Assembly (NCBI GenBank): GCA_025352795.1
Contig: JANXSF010000013.1
Location: 1 to 64,000, forward strand
DNA from: Acidobacteriota bacterium
GTDB taxonomy: Bacteria > Acidobacteriota > Terriglobia > Bryobacterales > Bryobacteraceae
DNA length: 64,000 bases
Direction of reading: 5' to 3'
This document shows, piece by piece, positions 37,575 to 47,377 of this stretch (position 1 is the stretch's first letter; every line of letters starts with the position of its first letter). The notes beneath the pieces were generated by a model, which worked only from the letters and a program-made list of their open reading frames with translations, did no database searches and was not told the DNA's origin. The position numbers and the translations under genes were made by a program.

Positions 37575-37690
37575 GAATCGTCTGCCACTTTCACAAGACC
37601 TGGAGTTGGGTTGGTGCGTTTGTGGGTTGGTGCGATTCCGCCTACCAAGTCCGCTAGCGGACTTTTTTCACTCCTCCGAGTGCCTGGAAA
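37575..37690. repeat. Palindrome-rich repeat in a convergent gap (copy 2)
   Basis: The 18-nt palindrome AAGTCCGCTAGCGGACTT lies at 37647-37664, preceded by CGCCTACC and followed at the same distance as in copy 1 by CCG-AGTGC-TGG. An imperfect GCAGGCGG...CGTCTGCC palindrome lies upstream near 37569-37588. Like copy 1, it lies between convergent genes, here 41 bp from the mlaF-like stop. Confidence 0.75.
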
Positions 37691-37705
37691 AACTATCCGA
37701 CCTAG

Positions 37706-38461
37706 CTATTCGTACTGCACTCTATCCATCGCCAGAAATTCGTGAATGTGCGGATGTTCGGCGAATTCCAGGCCTACCACTGGGCCGAAGTAGATCACTG
37801 CCCCTTCATGCAGGAACACGACGTTATCAGCCACCCGGCGCATTAATTCCAAGTCGTGAGTGACCACCACGGACGTCAGCCGAAGTTGCTGCTTTAGCTT
37901 CAACATCAATGAACCCAGATGGTCGCTCATAATTGGATCCACCATGGTGGTTGGTTCGTCGTAAAGAATGCATTCGGGCTGTGCCGCCAGCGCTCGGGCA
38001 ATGGCCACGGCTCGGCGATGACCAGTCGATAAATCTGTTGGATAGTCATCAGCACGATCTTCCAAGTCCACCAGCCCCAGCAGGCCTTTCACAATTTCTT
38101 CGCGATTTTCGGCATCGTAATCTTCCCTAAGCTCCAGCGAAAACGCGATATTTTCGGCCACAGTTAAGGAATCGAACAAGGCTCCGGATTGGAAGACCAT
38201 GGTCACTTTCTTGCGAAGACGACGAAGTTCCGCTTCCCCAAAATCGGTGATGTTTTCATGGGAAACAATCACCTGCCCGGAATCGGGTTTAAGGAAACCC
38301 ATAATGTGCCCCAGCGAAACGCTTTTACCAACTCCGCTTTGCCCAATGATCGCTACAGTTTCACCAGCATCCACCCAAAAATTGGAATCGACTAAAACGG
38401 GCTTATCAAACGTCTTATAAACGTGGCGGAATTCAATGTAGTGGGGAAATTGATCAATCAT
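37706..38461 (-). CDS. MlaF-like ABC transporter ATP-binding protein
   Basis: A 251-residue ATPase resembling MlaF/Ttg2A, which powers phospholipid or hydrophobic-compound transport between the membranes. Walker A is GQSGVGKS, Walker B is CILYDEPTT, and the switch His is in VVTHDLE. The signature reads LSTGH rather than LSGGQ, and the D loop is MVDP. It begins 5 bp after the mobA stop and was therefore probably cotranscribed. No permease (MlaE) or MlaD gene is adjacent, so its partners must be elsewhere. The ATG at 38461 is preferred over an upstream start at 38488, which would run into mobA. Confidence 0.85.
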   Translation of the reverse strand: MIDQFPHYIEFRHVYKTFDKPVLVDSNFWVDAGETVAIIGQSGVGKSVSLGHIMGFLKPDSGQVIVSHENITDFGEAELRRLRKKVTMVFQSGALFDSLTVAENIAFSLELREDYDAENREEIVKGLLGLVDLEDRADDYPTDLSTGHRRAVAIARALAAQPECILYDEPTTMVDPIMSDHLGSLMLKLKQQLRLTSVVVTHDLELMRRVADNVVFLHEGAVIYFGPVVGLEFAEHPHIHEFLAMDRVQYE

Positions 38462-38466
38462 GATGT

Positions 38467-39012
38467 CTAAACGGGCTTCGCCGCCCAATCTGCAGGGCTA
38501 TTAAGATTTTGAAAACAAACAACTTGGTCAACTTCAAACAACTTTACCCGCAATCCTTCCAACGCTTGCCGAACCTTACGAACCCCACTGGCCAACGCTT
38601 GGTCCACGGTCCCCAGGCAGCGTCGATGATAGGCCGCGCACAGCGGTTGACCGGCGGGCATCAGGCAATCCGATCCGCTAAGTTTTGCTTCCTCCAGCAA
38701 CCGTTTCAGCAATTCCGGGTTCAAATAAGGCATGTCGCAGGCCACAATCAGGTTCCAATCCGACTCCGTAGCCGCCAGCGCCGCGCGAATTCCACTCAAC
38801 GGACCCAAACCCGCCTTCTGGTCTTCAATGACAGGAAAACCCAGGTGGCCGTACTTTGCCAGCGAGCCCACCAACGTCACTTGGCTGGTTACGGGAACCA
38901 TAAGGTTGGCCACATGCACAACCATCGGTTGACCTTGCCAATCGAGCAGTGCCTTATCCGTTCCCATTCGCGAACTGGCACCCCCGGCAAGCACGAATCC
39001 AGCTTGGCTCAT
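38467..39012 (-). CDS. mobA: Molybdenum cofactor guanylyltransferase
   Basis: A 181-residue nucleotidyltransferase that adds GMP to molybdopterin to make the guanine-dinucleotide cofactor. The N-terminal signature AGGASSRMGTDKALLDWQG and the acidic motif IVACDMPYLNPELL (metal-binding Asp) are clear. It lies 5 bp upstream of the MlaF-like gene. No molybdoenzyme or other moco gene lies in the window. Slightly short for the family but with the full set of motifs. Confidence 0.93.
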   Translation of the reverse strand: MSQAGFVLAGGASSRMGTDKALLDWQGQPMVVHVANLMVPVTSQVTLVGSLAKYGHLGFPVIEDQKAGLGPLSGIRAALAATESDWNLIVACDMPYLNPELLKRLLEEAKLSGSDCLMPAGQPLCAAYHRRCLGTVDQALASGVRKVRQALEGLRVKLFEVDQVVCFQNLNSPADWAAKPV

Positions 39013-39111
39013 TTCAAAATTGTAGCATCCGAATTTGCGCTTTCCTCAACAGTCTCAATCCTTTGGAAAAGGGGTGTATAATCAGTGCGAGTAGCTTTTC
39101 TAAACATTTCC

Positions 39112-39885
39112 ATGCAGTTCTGTTCCTTTTTTCTGATCAGCGGCATTACCGTAGCTTCGGCTGCGTCGCTTCCGGCTGCTCAAGCGAAGAGAAAGCCAGC
39201 GATCGTGGCCACCATTGGCACAGTTACCAGAACCGATAACAACACCGGGCGCATTGTACGCAGCGTCGTGATTGAACCCAGACAGATCGCTCCGCGGGTA
39301 ATTGAATCGTTTTCCAATGTGGAATTGAAGCCTGTTTCGCAAACGGTGATTGGCGATTTAGTGGATAAAGCTTCGTCGGAACATGGCGTTGATCCCTTGC
39401 TGGTTGCGGCCATAATACATGTGGAAAGTGGTTTTAATCCCAACGCGCTGTCCCCTAAAGGTGCTGAAGGGTTAATGCAATTGATGCCCGAAACGGGACG
39501 CCGTTGGGGTGCCCGCAACGCTTTCAACCCAGAGGAAAACATCCGTGCCGGGGTCCGCTATTTTAAGTATTTGCAGGATATGTTCAAGGATGATCGGCTG
39601 GCATTAGCTGCTTATAATGCGGGCGAAAATGCGGTGCAGCGATACGGTTGGATTCCCCCGTATCAGGAAACAGTGGAATATGTGTATCGGGTTGGAAGAA
39701 AGTACGGGGAAAATCGGCGAGCCGCGTCAGTGTTGGCCAAAACCATGCCTTTTCAATCCAAAGTTGAAGTGGCTGCCGCAGACATCGCCTCGGCTGAAAA
39801 TCCTCAGAAGGATGTTCTGCCCAGCTATCGACCAGTGGAATATTATGTAGATAGCGAAGGAAAGTTGTTCTTGAAGACGAGGTAA
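39112..39885 (+). CDS. Lytic transglycosylase (Slt family)
   Basis: A 257-residue exported murein-cleaving enzyme. A signal peptide (MQFCSFFLISGITVASA) precedes a Slt domain with catalytic Glu in IIHVESGFNPNALS, GLMQLMPETGRRWG, and the AAYNAGENAV motif. The ATG at 39112 is chosen. The frame opens at GTG 39085, but a TATAAT box at 39077-39082 lies only 2 nt before that GTG, so transcription would begin inside or after it. It is followed almost directly by an amidase gene, giving a two-enzyme peptidoglycan cassette. Confidence 0.92.
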   Translation: MQFCSFFLISGITVASAASLPAAQAKRKPAIVATIGTVTRTDNNTGRIVRSVVIEPRQIAPRVIESFSNVELKPVSQTVIGDLVDKASSEHGVDPLLVAAIIHVESGFNPNALSPKGAEGLMQLMPETGRRWGARNAFNPEENIRAGVRYFKYLQDMFKDDRLALAAYNAGENAVQRYGWIPPYQETVEYVYRVGRKYGENRRAASVLAKTMPFQSKVEVAAADIASAENPQKDVLPSYRPVEYYVDSEGKLFLKTR

Positions 39886-39888
39886 TTT

Positions 39889-41439
39889 TTGTCAGTAGGC
39901 TTACCCCATTCCGGCAAATTCCCTTGCAGCCTGTTGTTCCTTTCTATACTTGTGTTCGCCGAACTTAGGGCGGCCGAAAAATCGCCAATTACCCTGAATA
40001 ATATCATCGTTCAAACGCAGGACAATACAACACGGGTGACAGTGGAACTATCGGGTAAGTTCACTTTCGATACCGATCAGATCGGCAACCCGGACCGCCT
40101 TTTCTTTGATTTTTCTTCTACCAAACCCAAAGCTGATACCAAATCCGTAATTGCCGTGCGCAATGGTCATTTGAAGCAGATTCGCGTGGGGGAATCGAAG
40201 CCGAAAGTTACCAGAGTGGTGCTTGATCTGGAAAGGGAAACCGCTTTCACCACTTCTGTGTTGCAAAACCCTCACCGCCTGATCATTGATATTCGTCGTG
40301 CTGGAACAATTGAAACCTCTTCGATGCGCGCTTCCACTATCCCCGATCCGGAACTTTCCTCGCCCGCTCCGGCACTTGCCATAAAGTCGAAACGAATGAT
40401 CCGACCCTTGGTGCCTCCGCCTTCTTTTTACGAGCGTCGCGTGCCACAAAAACGGTTCGTTGCCGTGATCAACCCACCAAGCTTTTCCATTAACAGTATC
40501 GTGATCCCGGAATTTGACTGGCACAAGCAACACCTGATTCCGGCGACAGCCAAACTCCCTGGGTATCGACCGGCGACAAAAATCATCGCGAAAACCGTGC
40601 CAAACACAAAGGCTCCTGAAATTCGCGATCCGACGCCGCGCGCTCAGTCCGCCAACAGCGCTGCGCCACGTGCCGCGATCGCCGCTAAACTCTCCACCAC
40701 CGGTCCCGATTCGCTGACTCGCGCACTGGGATTGAAAATCGGTCGCATCGTGATTGATCCAGGCCACGGTGGTCACGATCAAGGTTCCAGCGGTCCTACC
40801 GGGCTGCTTGAAAAAGAATTAGTGCTGGATATTTCCACGCGTTTGGGCGCAATGATTGAAGAACAATTGGGCAGCGAAGTGGTTTTCACGCGCTCTGATG
40901 ACCGATTTATTCCGCTGGAAGAGCGCCCGCGTATTGCCAATCAGGTAAAAGCAGATTTGTTCCTATCCATCCACGCCAACTCTTCTGTGTATCGGGCGGC
41001 GACGGGTGTGGAAACGTATTACCTCAGCTTCACCACCTCCAAGCAGGCATTGGAGGTAGCCGCCAGGGAAAATGCATCCAGCCAACATCGAGTTTCTGAA
41101 TTGAAGGATTTGCTGCAAAAAATCGCGTTGAAAGATAAGGTGGATGAATCCCGGGAGTTTGCATCGCGGCTTTTAACGCCACTCTCCAAAGCCACCAGTG
41201 CAACTTCAGCCGCCAGCAATCGGGGAGTGAAGAAGGCTCCATTTATTGTCCTGATTGGGGCCAATATGCCCAGCGTGTTGGCCGAAATTGGATTTGTAAG
41301 TAATCCCAGAGATGAGCAACTGATGAAGAAGCCTGAGCAGCGTCAGAAAATTGCCGAAGCTCTGATGCGCGGCCTTTTACAGTATGCCGAATCCTTGAGC
41401 CATTTTCAACTTGCCAGGCGCGCTGCTGACGATGAATAG
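39889..41439 (+). CDS. N-acetylmuramoyl-L-alanine amidase with AMIN domain
   Basis: A 516-residue AmiC-like enzyme that removes peptide stems from peptidoglycan. An N-terminal hydrophobic export signal is followed by an AMIN domain (about 28-130) that targets cell wall or secretin sites, a Pro-rich linker, and an Amidase_3 domain. The zinc site is GHGGHDQGSSG, the Glu near LLEKELVLD, and SIHANSS, with the catalytic Glu in LAEIGFVSN. The start is TTG at 39889, supported by GACGAGG a few bases upstream; it begins 3 nt after the transglycosylase stop, so coupling is likely. Confidence 0.92.
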   Translation: MSVGLPHSGKFPCSLLFLSILVFAELRAAEKSPITLNNIIVQTQDNTTRVTVELSGKFTFDTDQIGNPDRLFFDFSSTKPKADTKSVIAVRNGHLKQIRVGESKPKVTRVVLDLERETAFTTSVLQNPHRLIIDIRRAGTIETSSMRASTIPDPELSSPAPALAIKSKRMIRPLVPPPSFYERRVPQKRFVAVINPPSFSINSIVIPEFDWHKQHLIPATAKLPGYRPATKIIAKTVPNTKAPEIRDPTPRAQSANSAAPRAAIAAKLSTTGPDSLTRALGLKIGRIVIDPGHGGHDQGSSGPTGLLEKELVLDISTRLGAMIEEQLGSEVVFTRSDDRFIPLEERPRIANQVKADLFLSIHANSSVYRAATGVETYYLSFTTSKQALEVAARENASSQHRVSELKDLLQKIALKDKVDESREFASRLLTPLSKATSATSAASNRGVKKAPFIVLIGANMPSVLAEIGFVSNPRDEQLMKKPEQRQKIAEALMRGLLQYAESLSHFQLARRAADDE

Positions 41440-41451
41440 CGTGTGCGTTTC

Positions 41452-42396
41452 TTAGTGAGCTGTTCCCACCAGTTCATCCTGCGTTTTGTTGGTTGGAAGC
41501 AAGAACTCCACCCGATTTCGACCGCTATTTTTAGCCTTGTATAACGCCTCATCGGCAGTTTGTACCAACACCTCTGGCAAATACCCCGGCATCCAACTGG
41601 TTGCGCCAAAACTTGCCGTCACCGTCAATTCCGTGTTGTTGTAACTTACCGCAGTTTCCCCAATTAAACGACGAAACCGCTCCGCCTGTTTCACCGTGTT
41701 AACGGAATCGCATCCGGGAAGAATGATCAGGAATTCTTCGCCACCGTAACGCCCAATCGCATCGTAGGGGCGCATGCTTTCCTGGAAGCGACGCGCCAAT
41801 TCCCGCAATACGGCATCGCCGGCGGCGTGTCCTGCAGTGTCGTTGATCAGTTTAAAACGGTCAATATCAAGGATTAGGAGTCCGCAAGGAGTATGTTCAC
41901 GGCTGGACCGAGCCATTTCAGCGCAGAGCCTTTCTAAAATCATGCCGCGATTCTTCAGCCCGGTTAGCGAATCGTGCGTCGCCCGAATCCGCAGTGCTTC
42001 CCTGGTTTTCAGCAGTTCATCCTGCAATTCTACAATGCGTCGGCCAGCTCGCAGACGTACTTGCAATTCCTGCTGGTCGAATGGCTTGGCCAGGTAATCG
42101 TCAGCACCAGAAGTCATCCCTTCAATCAGATCTTCTTTCAAACCGCGCGATGTAAGCAGCAGAATGTAGGAATAGGGTTCGCGGTTTCTGGCACGCAGCA
42201 ACTTGCACACTTCGGGCCCAGTATGGCCTGGCATCATCCAATCTAAAATCGCCAATCTGGGCGAATCGGGCTGTTGAAGAATTTCCCACGCTTGTTCCCC
42301 ATCGCAAGTGGAAATAACCTCGTAACCCCATTTGGTCAGAGTCGATTCCAATACGTGACGTGATACCGGACTGTCGTCAGCAATCAATACCCTCAT
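41452..42396 (-). CDS. Receiver-GGDEF diguanylate cyclase
   Basis: A 314-residue response regulator that should make the second messenger cyclic di-GMP when phosphorylated. The receiver domain has Asp7-Asp8, phospho-Asp52 (LAILDWMMPGHTG) and Lys104 (LAKPF). The C-terminal GGDEF domain has an intact GGEEF at 218-222 and an RPYD inhibitory site at 209-212, five residues before it, so product feedback is likely. No partner kinase is adjacent. Confidence 0.94.
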   Translation of the reverse strand: MRVLIADDSPVSRHVLESTLTKWGYEVISTCDGEQAWEILQQPDSPRLAILDWMMPGHTGPEVCKLLRARNREPYSYILLLTSRGLKEDLIEGMTSGADDYLAKPFDQQELQVRLRAGRRIVELQDELLKTREALRIRATHDSLTGLKNRGMILERLCAEMARSSREHTPCGLLILDIDRFKLINDTAGHAAGDAVLRELARRFQESMRPYDAIGRYGGEEFLIILPGCDSVNTVKQAERFRRLIGETAVSYNNTELTVTASFGATSWMPGYLPEVLVQTADEALYKAKNSGRNRVEFLLPTNKTQDELVGTAH

Positions 42397-42677
42397 GTGT
42401 TCCTCAAGCTGGCTGCGGTTAGAGAATCAAGGATCTGAACATGGCTCAACTGGTTAAACGTATATTTCATGCTAGTTCCACCCTTGGTTGCCTTATCGAC
42501 TACGAACATCAAGATTCCAGGAAAAATAATGGTAGTGTGGCGGCGCGGATTTTCTTCTTCACTTATCCTACTTCTTTTACTTGTTCCTTATCGCTAACCT
42601 CTCCCTTCTAGCCCGCGACTCTACAATTCGTTTCGAAGATTTTATTCATACGGTTCGGCTAATCTGAAAGAAGCATC

Positions 42678-44249
42678 ATGCGAATCCTGATTCTGGCCTG
42701 TCTCATCGCCACACTAACTCCTGCCGCCGTTCATCTCCATTCCACGCCACAAAAATTCCGAACCTTCTACGCCAAAGATTCGCCAGACGTGCCCGCTGCG
42801 TTGAAAGCCCTGCCCACCTCATCGACCCCCAGCAGCACCACAGCAGACGATAGAGTCACTTGGATCGGCTCCAGCAAAGGCCTCACCCGCACTTCTCCCA
42901 AAGAAATTCCTTCCCGACGCCTGCAATTCTTTTCTGGCAAACGGTACTTGCCCGATGACCAAGTGGAAGCCATCCTTGCCCATAAGAATAGAGCTTGGGT
43001 TCGTACTGCAACAGGCGTCGCCCACATTGAATTCCGATCGCTTACCTTAGCGCAAAAGGCAGCTCTGTTTGAACAACGGATCGCCACACGCCACAATCGC
43101 CACGGGCTGGTTGCCGATTCCCACCTGTCCACCCCCGGCGATCTTTCCACCAGTCAAACCGTCCCCACAGATAACGACGGCTTGTGGACTTCCATCTACT
43201 CCACTGCCGCCTGCTTCCGCTACGCCGTTGAACCCTCACCCGCCAATCTGGAGCGGGCTCGTCAGGCAACCGACGCCATTCTGTTTCTGGAGCAGGTCAC
43301 CAATAGACCAGGCTTCCCTGCCCGATCCTTTGTCACCGCCAATGAAAAGCCTTCTTCCGACGGCATGTGGCACTGGACTGCCGACGGTAAATATCGTTTC
43401 AAAGGGGATACTTCTTCCGACGAATTAGTGGGCCACTTCTTTGCCTTCGCCGTTGCTTGGGATCTGCTTCCCGACCCAGCTCTGAAGGCACGCATCGTCG
43501 CCACTACTTCGCGAATCATGGATCACATTCTGGATCATGACCTGACGATGACCGACGTCACCGGGTTCCCTACGTTTTGGGGCCGCTGGTCAGAAGATTA
43601 CTTTGCCTCCATTCGCGGTCGTAGTGATTCGCCACTAAACGCTGCGGAAATTCTCAGTTTTCTGAAAGCGGCCCACCACATCACCGGCAATCCGCGCTAT
43701 CAGCAGGAATATAATCGGCTGGCACTTGGGCGCGGTTATGCAGCGTTGGCAGGAAAGGTAATTGAACTGCGGGAGGAGCTGAATTATTCCGATGAGGAGT
43801 TGGCTTTTCTTCCGCTATACTTATTGTTCCGCTACGAAAAAGATCCCAAGCTTTTGGCACTGTATCGAACTGCACTCGATGGTTGGTGGCAGAATGCCCA
43901 GCGCGAAGCAAACCCATTGTGGACAATGATTTTTATGTTGGGCCGCCCTGGCGCAAAGGCCAATCTGAACGCAGCTGTGGAAACGCTCTACCGCATGCCC
44001 ATCGATATGATCACCTGGAATGTGACCAACTCCGAACGCGAAGAGGTTCCGCTATCGAAAGAGATTGACCGCCATCAGCATCCCCAATCCACGCGATTGC
44101 TGCCGCCCGATGAACGTCCGGTGATGCGCTGGAACGCGAATCCTTTTCAAGTGGACGGTGGCAATAATGGGTCCAGCGAAAATGACGGGGCGCATTTTTT
44201 GCTGCCCTATTGGCTGGGACGGTATCACAAACTGCTGATCGGAGAATAA
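42678..44249 (+). CDS. Secreted protein of unknown function (helical-barrel-like)
   Basis: A 523-residue protein with a signal peptide ([17 protein letters not shown]). Residues about 60-130 resemble a propeller blade ([13 protein letters not shown] ... AWVRTATGV). The remainder is alpha-helical with repeated Trp/Tyr-rich motifs ([43 protein letters not shown]), as seen in alpha/alpha-barrel glycoside or lyase folds. I do not recognise the exact family, so catalytic function is not assigned. It precedes clpP by 47 bp. Confidence 0.65.
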   Translation: MRILILACLIATLTPAAVHLHSTPQKFRTFYAKDSPDVPAALKALPTSSTPSSTTADDRVTWIGSSKGLTRTSPKEIPSRRLQFFSGKRYLPDDQVEAILAHKNRAWVRTATGVAHIEFRSLTLAQKAALFEQRIATRHNRHGLVADSHLSTPGDLSTSQTVPTDNDGLWTSIYSTAACFRYAVEPSPANLERARQATDAILFLEQVTNRPGFPARSFVTANEKPSSDGMWHWTADGKYRFKGDTSSDELVGHFFAFAVAWDLLPDPALKARIVATTSRIMDHILDHDLTMTDVTGFPTFWGRWSEDYFASIRGRSDSPLNAAEILSFLKAAHHITGNPRYQQEYNRLALGRGYAALAGKVIELREELNYSDEELAFLPLYLLFRYEKDPKLLALYRTALDGWWQNAQREANPLWTMIFMLGRPGAKANLNAAVETLYRMPIDMITWNVTNSEREEVPLSKEIDRHQHPQSTRLLPPDERPVMRWNANPFQVDGGNNGSSENDGAHFLLPYWLGRYHKLLIGE

Positions 44250-44296
44250 GAGCCCCCATCAGCGCGGTATCATTAAATCAGAGACACGCCTTTTCT

Positions 44297-44911
44297 ATGG
44301 ATATGAACAATTCTGTATTAGTTCCGATGGTGGTTGAGCAGACTTCGCGGGGGGAACGTGCTTACGATATCTACTCGCGATTGCTGAAAGAAAACATCAT
44401 CTTTCTTGGAACGCCCATTGACGACAATGTCGCCAACCTGATCATTGCGCAGTTGCTATTTTTAGCCGCCGAGGATCCAGAACGCGATATTTCGCTCTAC
44501 ATCAACTCGCCGGGTGGTTCTATCACCGCCGGCCTAGCCATCCTCGACACCATGCGATTGGTGGAGCCCGACATCGTAACCTATTGCGTTGGCCAAGCCG
44601 CTTCCATGGCCGCTGTTCTTCTGGCCTGTGGAGCCAAGGGAAAGCGTTACAGTTTACCCAATAGCCGCATTCTGATCCACCAGCCCTCAATGAGCGGATT
44701 GGCTGGACAGGCCACCGATATCGACATTTATGCCAGGGAAATTTTGCGCATGCGGGAATCGCTGAATGCCATCCTGGCCGATGCTTGTAGTCAACCAACA
44801 GAACGTATTGCTCGTGACGTGGATCGTGATTACATCATGAGTCCGCAACAGGCGCTGGAATACGGCATGTTGGATAAGATCATTTCTCACCGCGGCGAGA
44901 AGAAATCCTAG
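44297..44911 (+). CDS. clpP: ATP-dependent Clp protease proteolytic subunit
   Basis: A 204-residue serine protease that forms the tetradecameric chamber used with ClpX or ClpA. The catalytic triad is visible: Ser in [11 protein letters not shown], His in [10 protein letters not shown], Asp in [15 protein letters not shown]. The ATG at 44297 gives the usual N-terminus ([21 protein letters not shown]). The frame is open further up to 44210, overlapping the preceding gene, and this is not used. It has no clpX partner nearby. Confidence 0.97.
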   Translation: MDMNNSVLVPMVVEQTSRGERAYDIYSRLLKENIIFLGTPIDDNVANLIIAQLLFLAAEDPERDISLYINSPGGSITAGLAILDTMRLVEPDIVTYCVGQAASMAAVLLACGAKGKRYSLPNSRILIHQPSMSGLAGQATDIDIYAREILRMRESLNAILADACSQPTERIARDVDRDYIMSPQQALEYGMLDKIISHRGEKKS

Positions 44912-44932
44912 CTCCATTCAGTCAAATGTGAA

Positions 44933-44956
44933 GGGACCGACCGAGAGGTCGGTCCC
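44933..44956. terminator. Perfect palindrome between convergent clpP and anti-sigma gene
   Basis: Arms GGGACCGACC (44933-44942) and GGTCGGTCCC (44947-44956) flank GAGA. It lies in a 47-bp gap between two convergent stops, so it could terminate both transcripts, though no long T-run follows. It fits the GGGAC...GTCCC repeat theme. Confidence 0.6.
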
Positions 44957-44958
44957 AC

Positions 44959-45534
44959 TTATCGACTTCGCCATACTAGAAAAGTGACAACCGCTACAGC
45001 TAACTGAATAGCCACCATCCATGGCCCCGCGATCCATTGCGACATAGTCATTGCCAGCGGTGCCGATATCCCAAGACTGGCTACTGCCCAGCCAATGGCA
45101 TTTCCTGGGTCCCTTTCCGACACAAGTCCTGTTGCCCTCATTCTGACATCGGTTCGGATCAGCAGGAACCAGGCAAACAAACCGAAAGTGCAAAATAGCA
45201 AGGCGAGTTGCGGCACGTCACGGGCCATCAGAAACACCAGACCTTTTTCGGAATTGAATGCAAAGGTCATGGAAACATAGCTTAGGCCAAACGCTAATCC
45301 CCACAGATGATTCTTATTCCTGATCAAGCGTCGTGTTTCCAAAATGGATTTGGTTTCAACCCCCGCCGGAACACTCACCTTGGGCAAACCCTGCATCACC
45401 GCCGACTTCAACCGTCCTCGCAAATCTGCATCGCCCGCCAGAAAGTCATCGACAACTTTACGAGTCTCCTCACTCACTTCGCCCGCCGCATACAACGGCA
45501 GTAAATCTTCAATCACCGCTTTGGTCACCATCAT
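44959..45534 (-). CDS. Membrane anti-sigma-like protein
   Basis: A 191-residue protein with a helical cytoplasmic N-terminus (AVIEDLLPLYAAGEVSEETRKVVDDFL) typical of anti-sigma factors, but lacking the zinc HxxxCxxC. About four membrane segments follow (residues ~76-92, 105-125, 145-165, 170-187). It is encoded just after, and overlapping by 4 bp, the ECF sigma gene at 45531, the usual order for a sigma/anti-sigma pair. Function is inferred from position and N-terminal similarity. Confidence 0.75.
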   Translation of the reverse strand: MMVTKAVIEDLLPLYAAGEVSEETRKVVDDFLAGDADLRGRLKSAVMQGLPKVSVPAGVETKSILETRRLIRNKNHLWGLAFGLSYVSMTFAFNSEKGLVFLMARDVPQLALLFCTFGLFAWFLLIRTDVRMRATGLVSERDPGNAIGWAVASLGISAPLAMTMSQWIAGPWMVAIQLAVAVVTFLVWRSR

Positions 45535-46025
45535 GATTTGCTCCTATCCAACATTTCTGTGAGCTTTGTCCGCGCCCGAAACACTTTCATCCGTGCTGAC
45601 GCTTCGGGAATTTGCAACAATTCGCCGATCACCGCATAGGACAGTTCGTCTTCCGCACGCAGCAACAACGCCGCCCGCTCCAGCTCTGGTAGTTGGGCCA
45701 GCGCCACGGTCACCCGCTCCACTTCCTGACGATTCACCAGATCCGGCAACTGCCTTGCAGGCATGGGAATATCGCCCTCCAAAGAACGCTTCCGACGTTC
45801 TCGGCGCCACTGTTCCAAATACAAATTCCGAGCGATGGTGAATAAATACGCCTTCACACTGACCGCACGGATTTCCGCCTCCGACGTCCAGATGCGCAAG
45901 AAAACTTCGGAGGTAATGTCCTCAGCCCGTGCCCAGTCTCCGGAAAGATAAAGGACAAACTGAAACACATCCCGCGAATATTTTTCGTAGAGTTCGTTAA
46001 ACGTTGCTGGCGTTGGCCTGCTCAC
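45531..46025 (-). CDS. ECF RNA polymerase sigma factor
   Basis: A 164-residue sigma factor with region 2 (YEKYSRDVFQFVLYLSGDWARAEDITSEVFLRIW) and region 4 (LPELERAALLLRAEDELSYAVIGELLQI then ARMKVFRARTKL). GTG is the start. It is smaller than the first ECF factor of the window and belongs to a different subgroup. It is followed, with a 4-bp overlap, by its presumed membrane regulator. Its promoter region faces the UDG-like remnant. Confidence 0.9.
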   Translation of the reverse strand: MSRPTPATFNELYEKYSRDVFQFVLYLSGDWARAEDITSEVFLRIWTSEAEIRAVSVKAYLFTIARNLYLEQWRRERRKRSLEGDIPMPARQLPDLVNRQEVERVTVALAQLPELERAALLLRAEDELSYAVIGELLQIPEASARMKVFRARTKLTEMLDRSKS

Positions 46026-46456
46026 ATTGTTATCTATGAACAGCGTGGCATTTTGTTACAGGTTTTGTTGAAGAAATGCGATTTCCACCCAATGCATCTT
46101 CCCGGTACCCACGGCTTCCCCTACCCAGCCAACGGCATTCGCCGGGTCGATCCTTCCCTGACACTAACCCTTTCCCCGTGCAACTGTCGAAACAAGATTA
46201 AACTTGAACAGGCATCTTGAAACCATGAAGGAGGTGGTCGAGCAACTTCCGTCGGAGCAACAGTCACGATTTTGGCAAACCGACCTAGCGAACGCAAGTT
46301 AGGAAATTTTGGTGCGAGCAAATCGAACGTGATTTATCGTCGGGAGGTGGAGGAATTTCTTTATTGGCCGAGTTGGAGCAAAAGTCAGTCGTAGACTCGT
46401 GGAATAGTAGCCTAGATCAGTGAGAGCAACATTAAGCATCGAAGGAATTCAACATT
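46026..46456. other. Gap with no recognisable gene
   Basis: About 430 bp between the ECF sigma gene and the broken UDG-like gene. Short open stretches exist on both strands (for instance a 26-codon frame at 46225), but none resembles a protein, and no terminator or repeat is evident. The region is probably decayed or regulatory. Confidence 0.5.
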
Positions 46457-47185
46457 TTGCGTGCCGATAATCTGAACGAAATTGAACGTTTGCGGGAAAG
46501 CCTTAATCGGTTGGATGTTGCCAACACGGGGCTTTGTTCATTCAAGGACCTTACGATAATGGACTATGGCGCCTTTCCGGGCGGCAATGGCCTTTACGAC
46601 GGAATTCAAGCCAGGGTGCCCATCCGAGGAACCCTGATTCTGGGGTCCAACTTCGGGCTTCGTAGCGAATTTGTTGGTGTTGACGGGAAGCTAGTCAAAT
46701 TGGACGAACGCGGTGGCCGCACTTGGACACCCTTGCTGAAAATTCTCAAATGCTCACAAATCAATAAAGAGGATTTCTTCTTCACAAATGCTTGGCCATT
46801 CCTCCACCACCGCAAAAGCAATCTTGGACCAGTAGACAAATGGCTGAACAATGCAGCTTTGATGAAGATATGTCGTCCATTTTTCAAGCAAACTCTAAAA
46901 ACGTTGCGCCCAAAGCTTATTGTGGCACTGGGCAAAGGCCCGGCCGCATTCTTGGGCCATTTCTGGCCAGAAAGTCTTGGTAAATGGAAGGGTTAGACAA
47001 TTCCATGCTTGGATGACTTACCCATGGAAACGGTTCGCTTCTTAGACCAAGAAGCAGTATGCGTCGCAATCACGCACCCCTCCGTCCCTAATTCGTGGCG
47101 CAGAAAACCTCCCTATCGACATCGCTGCGGCGAAGTTCGGCTCCTTTCAGAAGCGCGATTGAAGAGCGAGAGCCTTAGCACATAA
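46457..47185 (+). pseudogene. Uracil-DNA-glycosylase-like gene with in-frame TAG
   Basis: Codons 1-179 from TTG 46457 end at TAG 46994-46996, but the same frame continues for 62 further sense codons to TAA 47183-47185. Together they read like one UDG-fold protein: GAFPGGNG and LILGSNFG near the N-terminus, FFFTNAWPFLH, LRPKLIVALGKGPAAFLG, and, after the TAG, AITHPSVPNSWRRKPPY, the HPS-type motif that such enzymes need. A stop between these two parts should remove function, unless read through. GGA 10 nt before the TTG is a weak ribosome site. It could act in DNA repair or be a related but different nucleotide-binding protein. Confidence 0.6.
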
Positions 47186-47377
47186 TAAGACCAACCCGAG
47201 GCAACACCGGGACAATGATCGATGGGGAAGGACCTGGACCTATCCCATACTTTGCCGGCATACTAAGTGAGCATGGAGTCCTGACTCATCGCAATAAGAA
47301 TTGATTCCTGCGGGAAGATTCGTTCTTCAATTTAGGTGCAAATGCGGCCAGGGGAAGCGCACCAAACTTACGCCGAT

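Noticed and set aside
44210-44296. Longer clpP start
   Set aside because: It would overlap the preceding gene and add 29 residues not found in ClpP; ATG 44297 fits the family.
46225-46302. 26-codon frame starting MKEVVEQLPSEQQ
   Set aside because: Very short, with no family likeness and no neighbour needing it; treated as chance in an empty gap.
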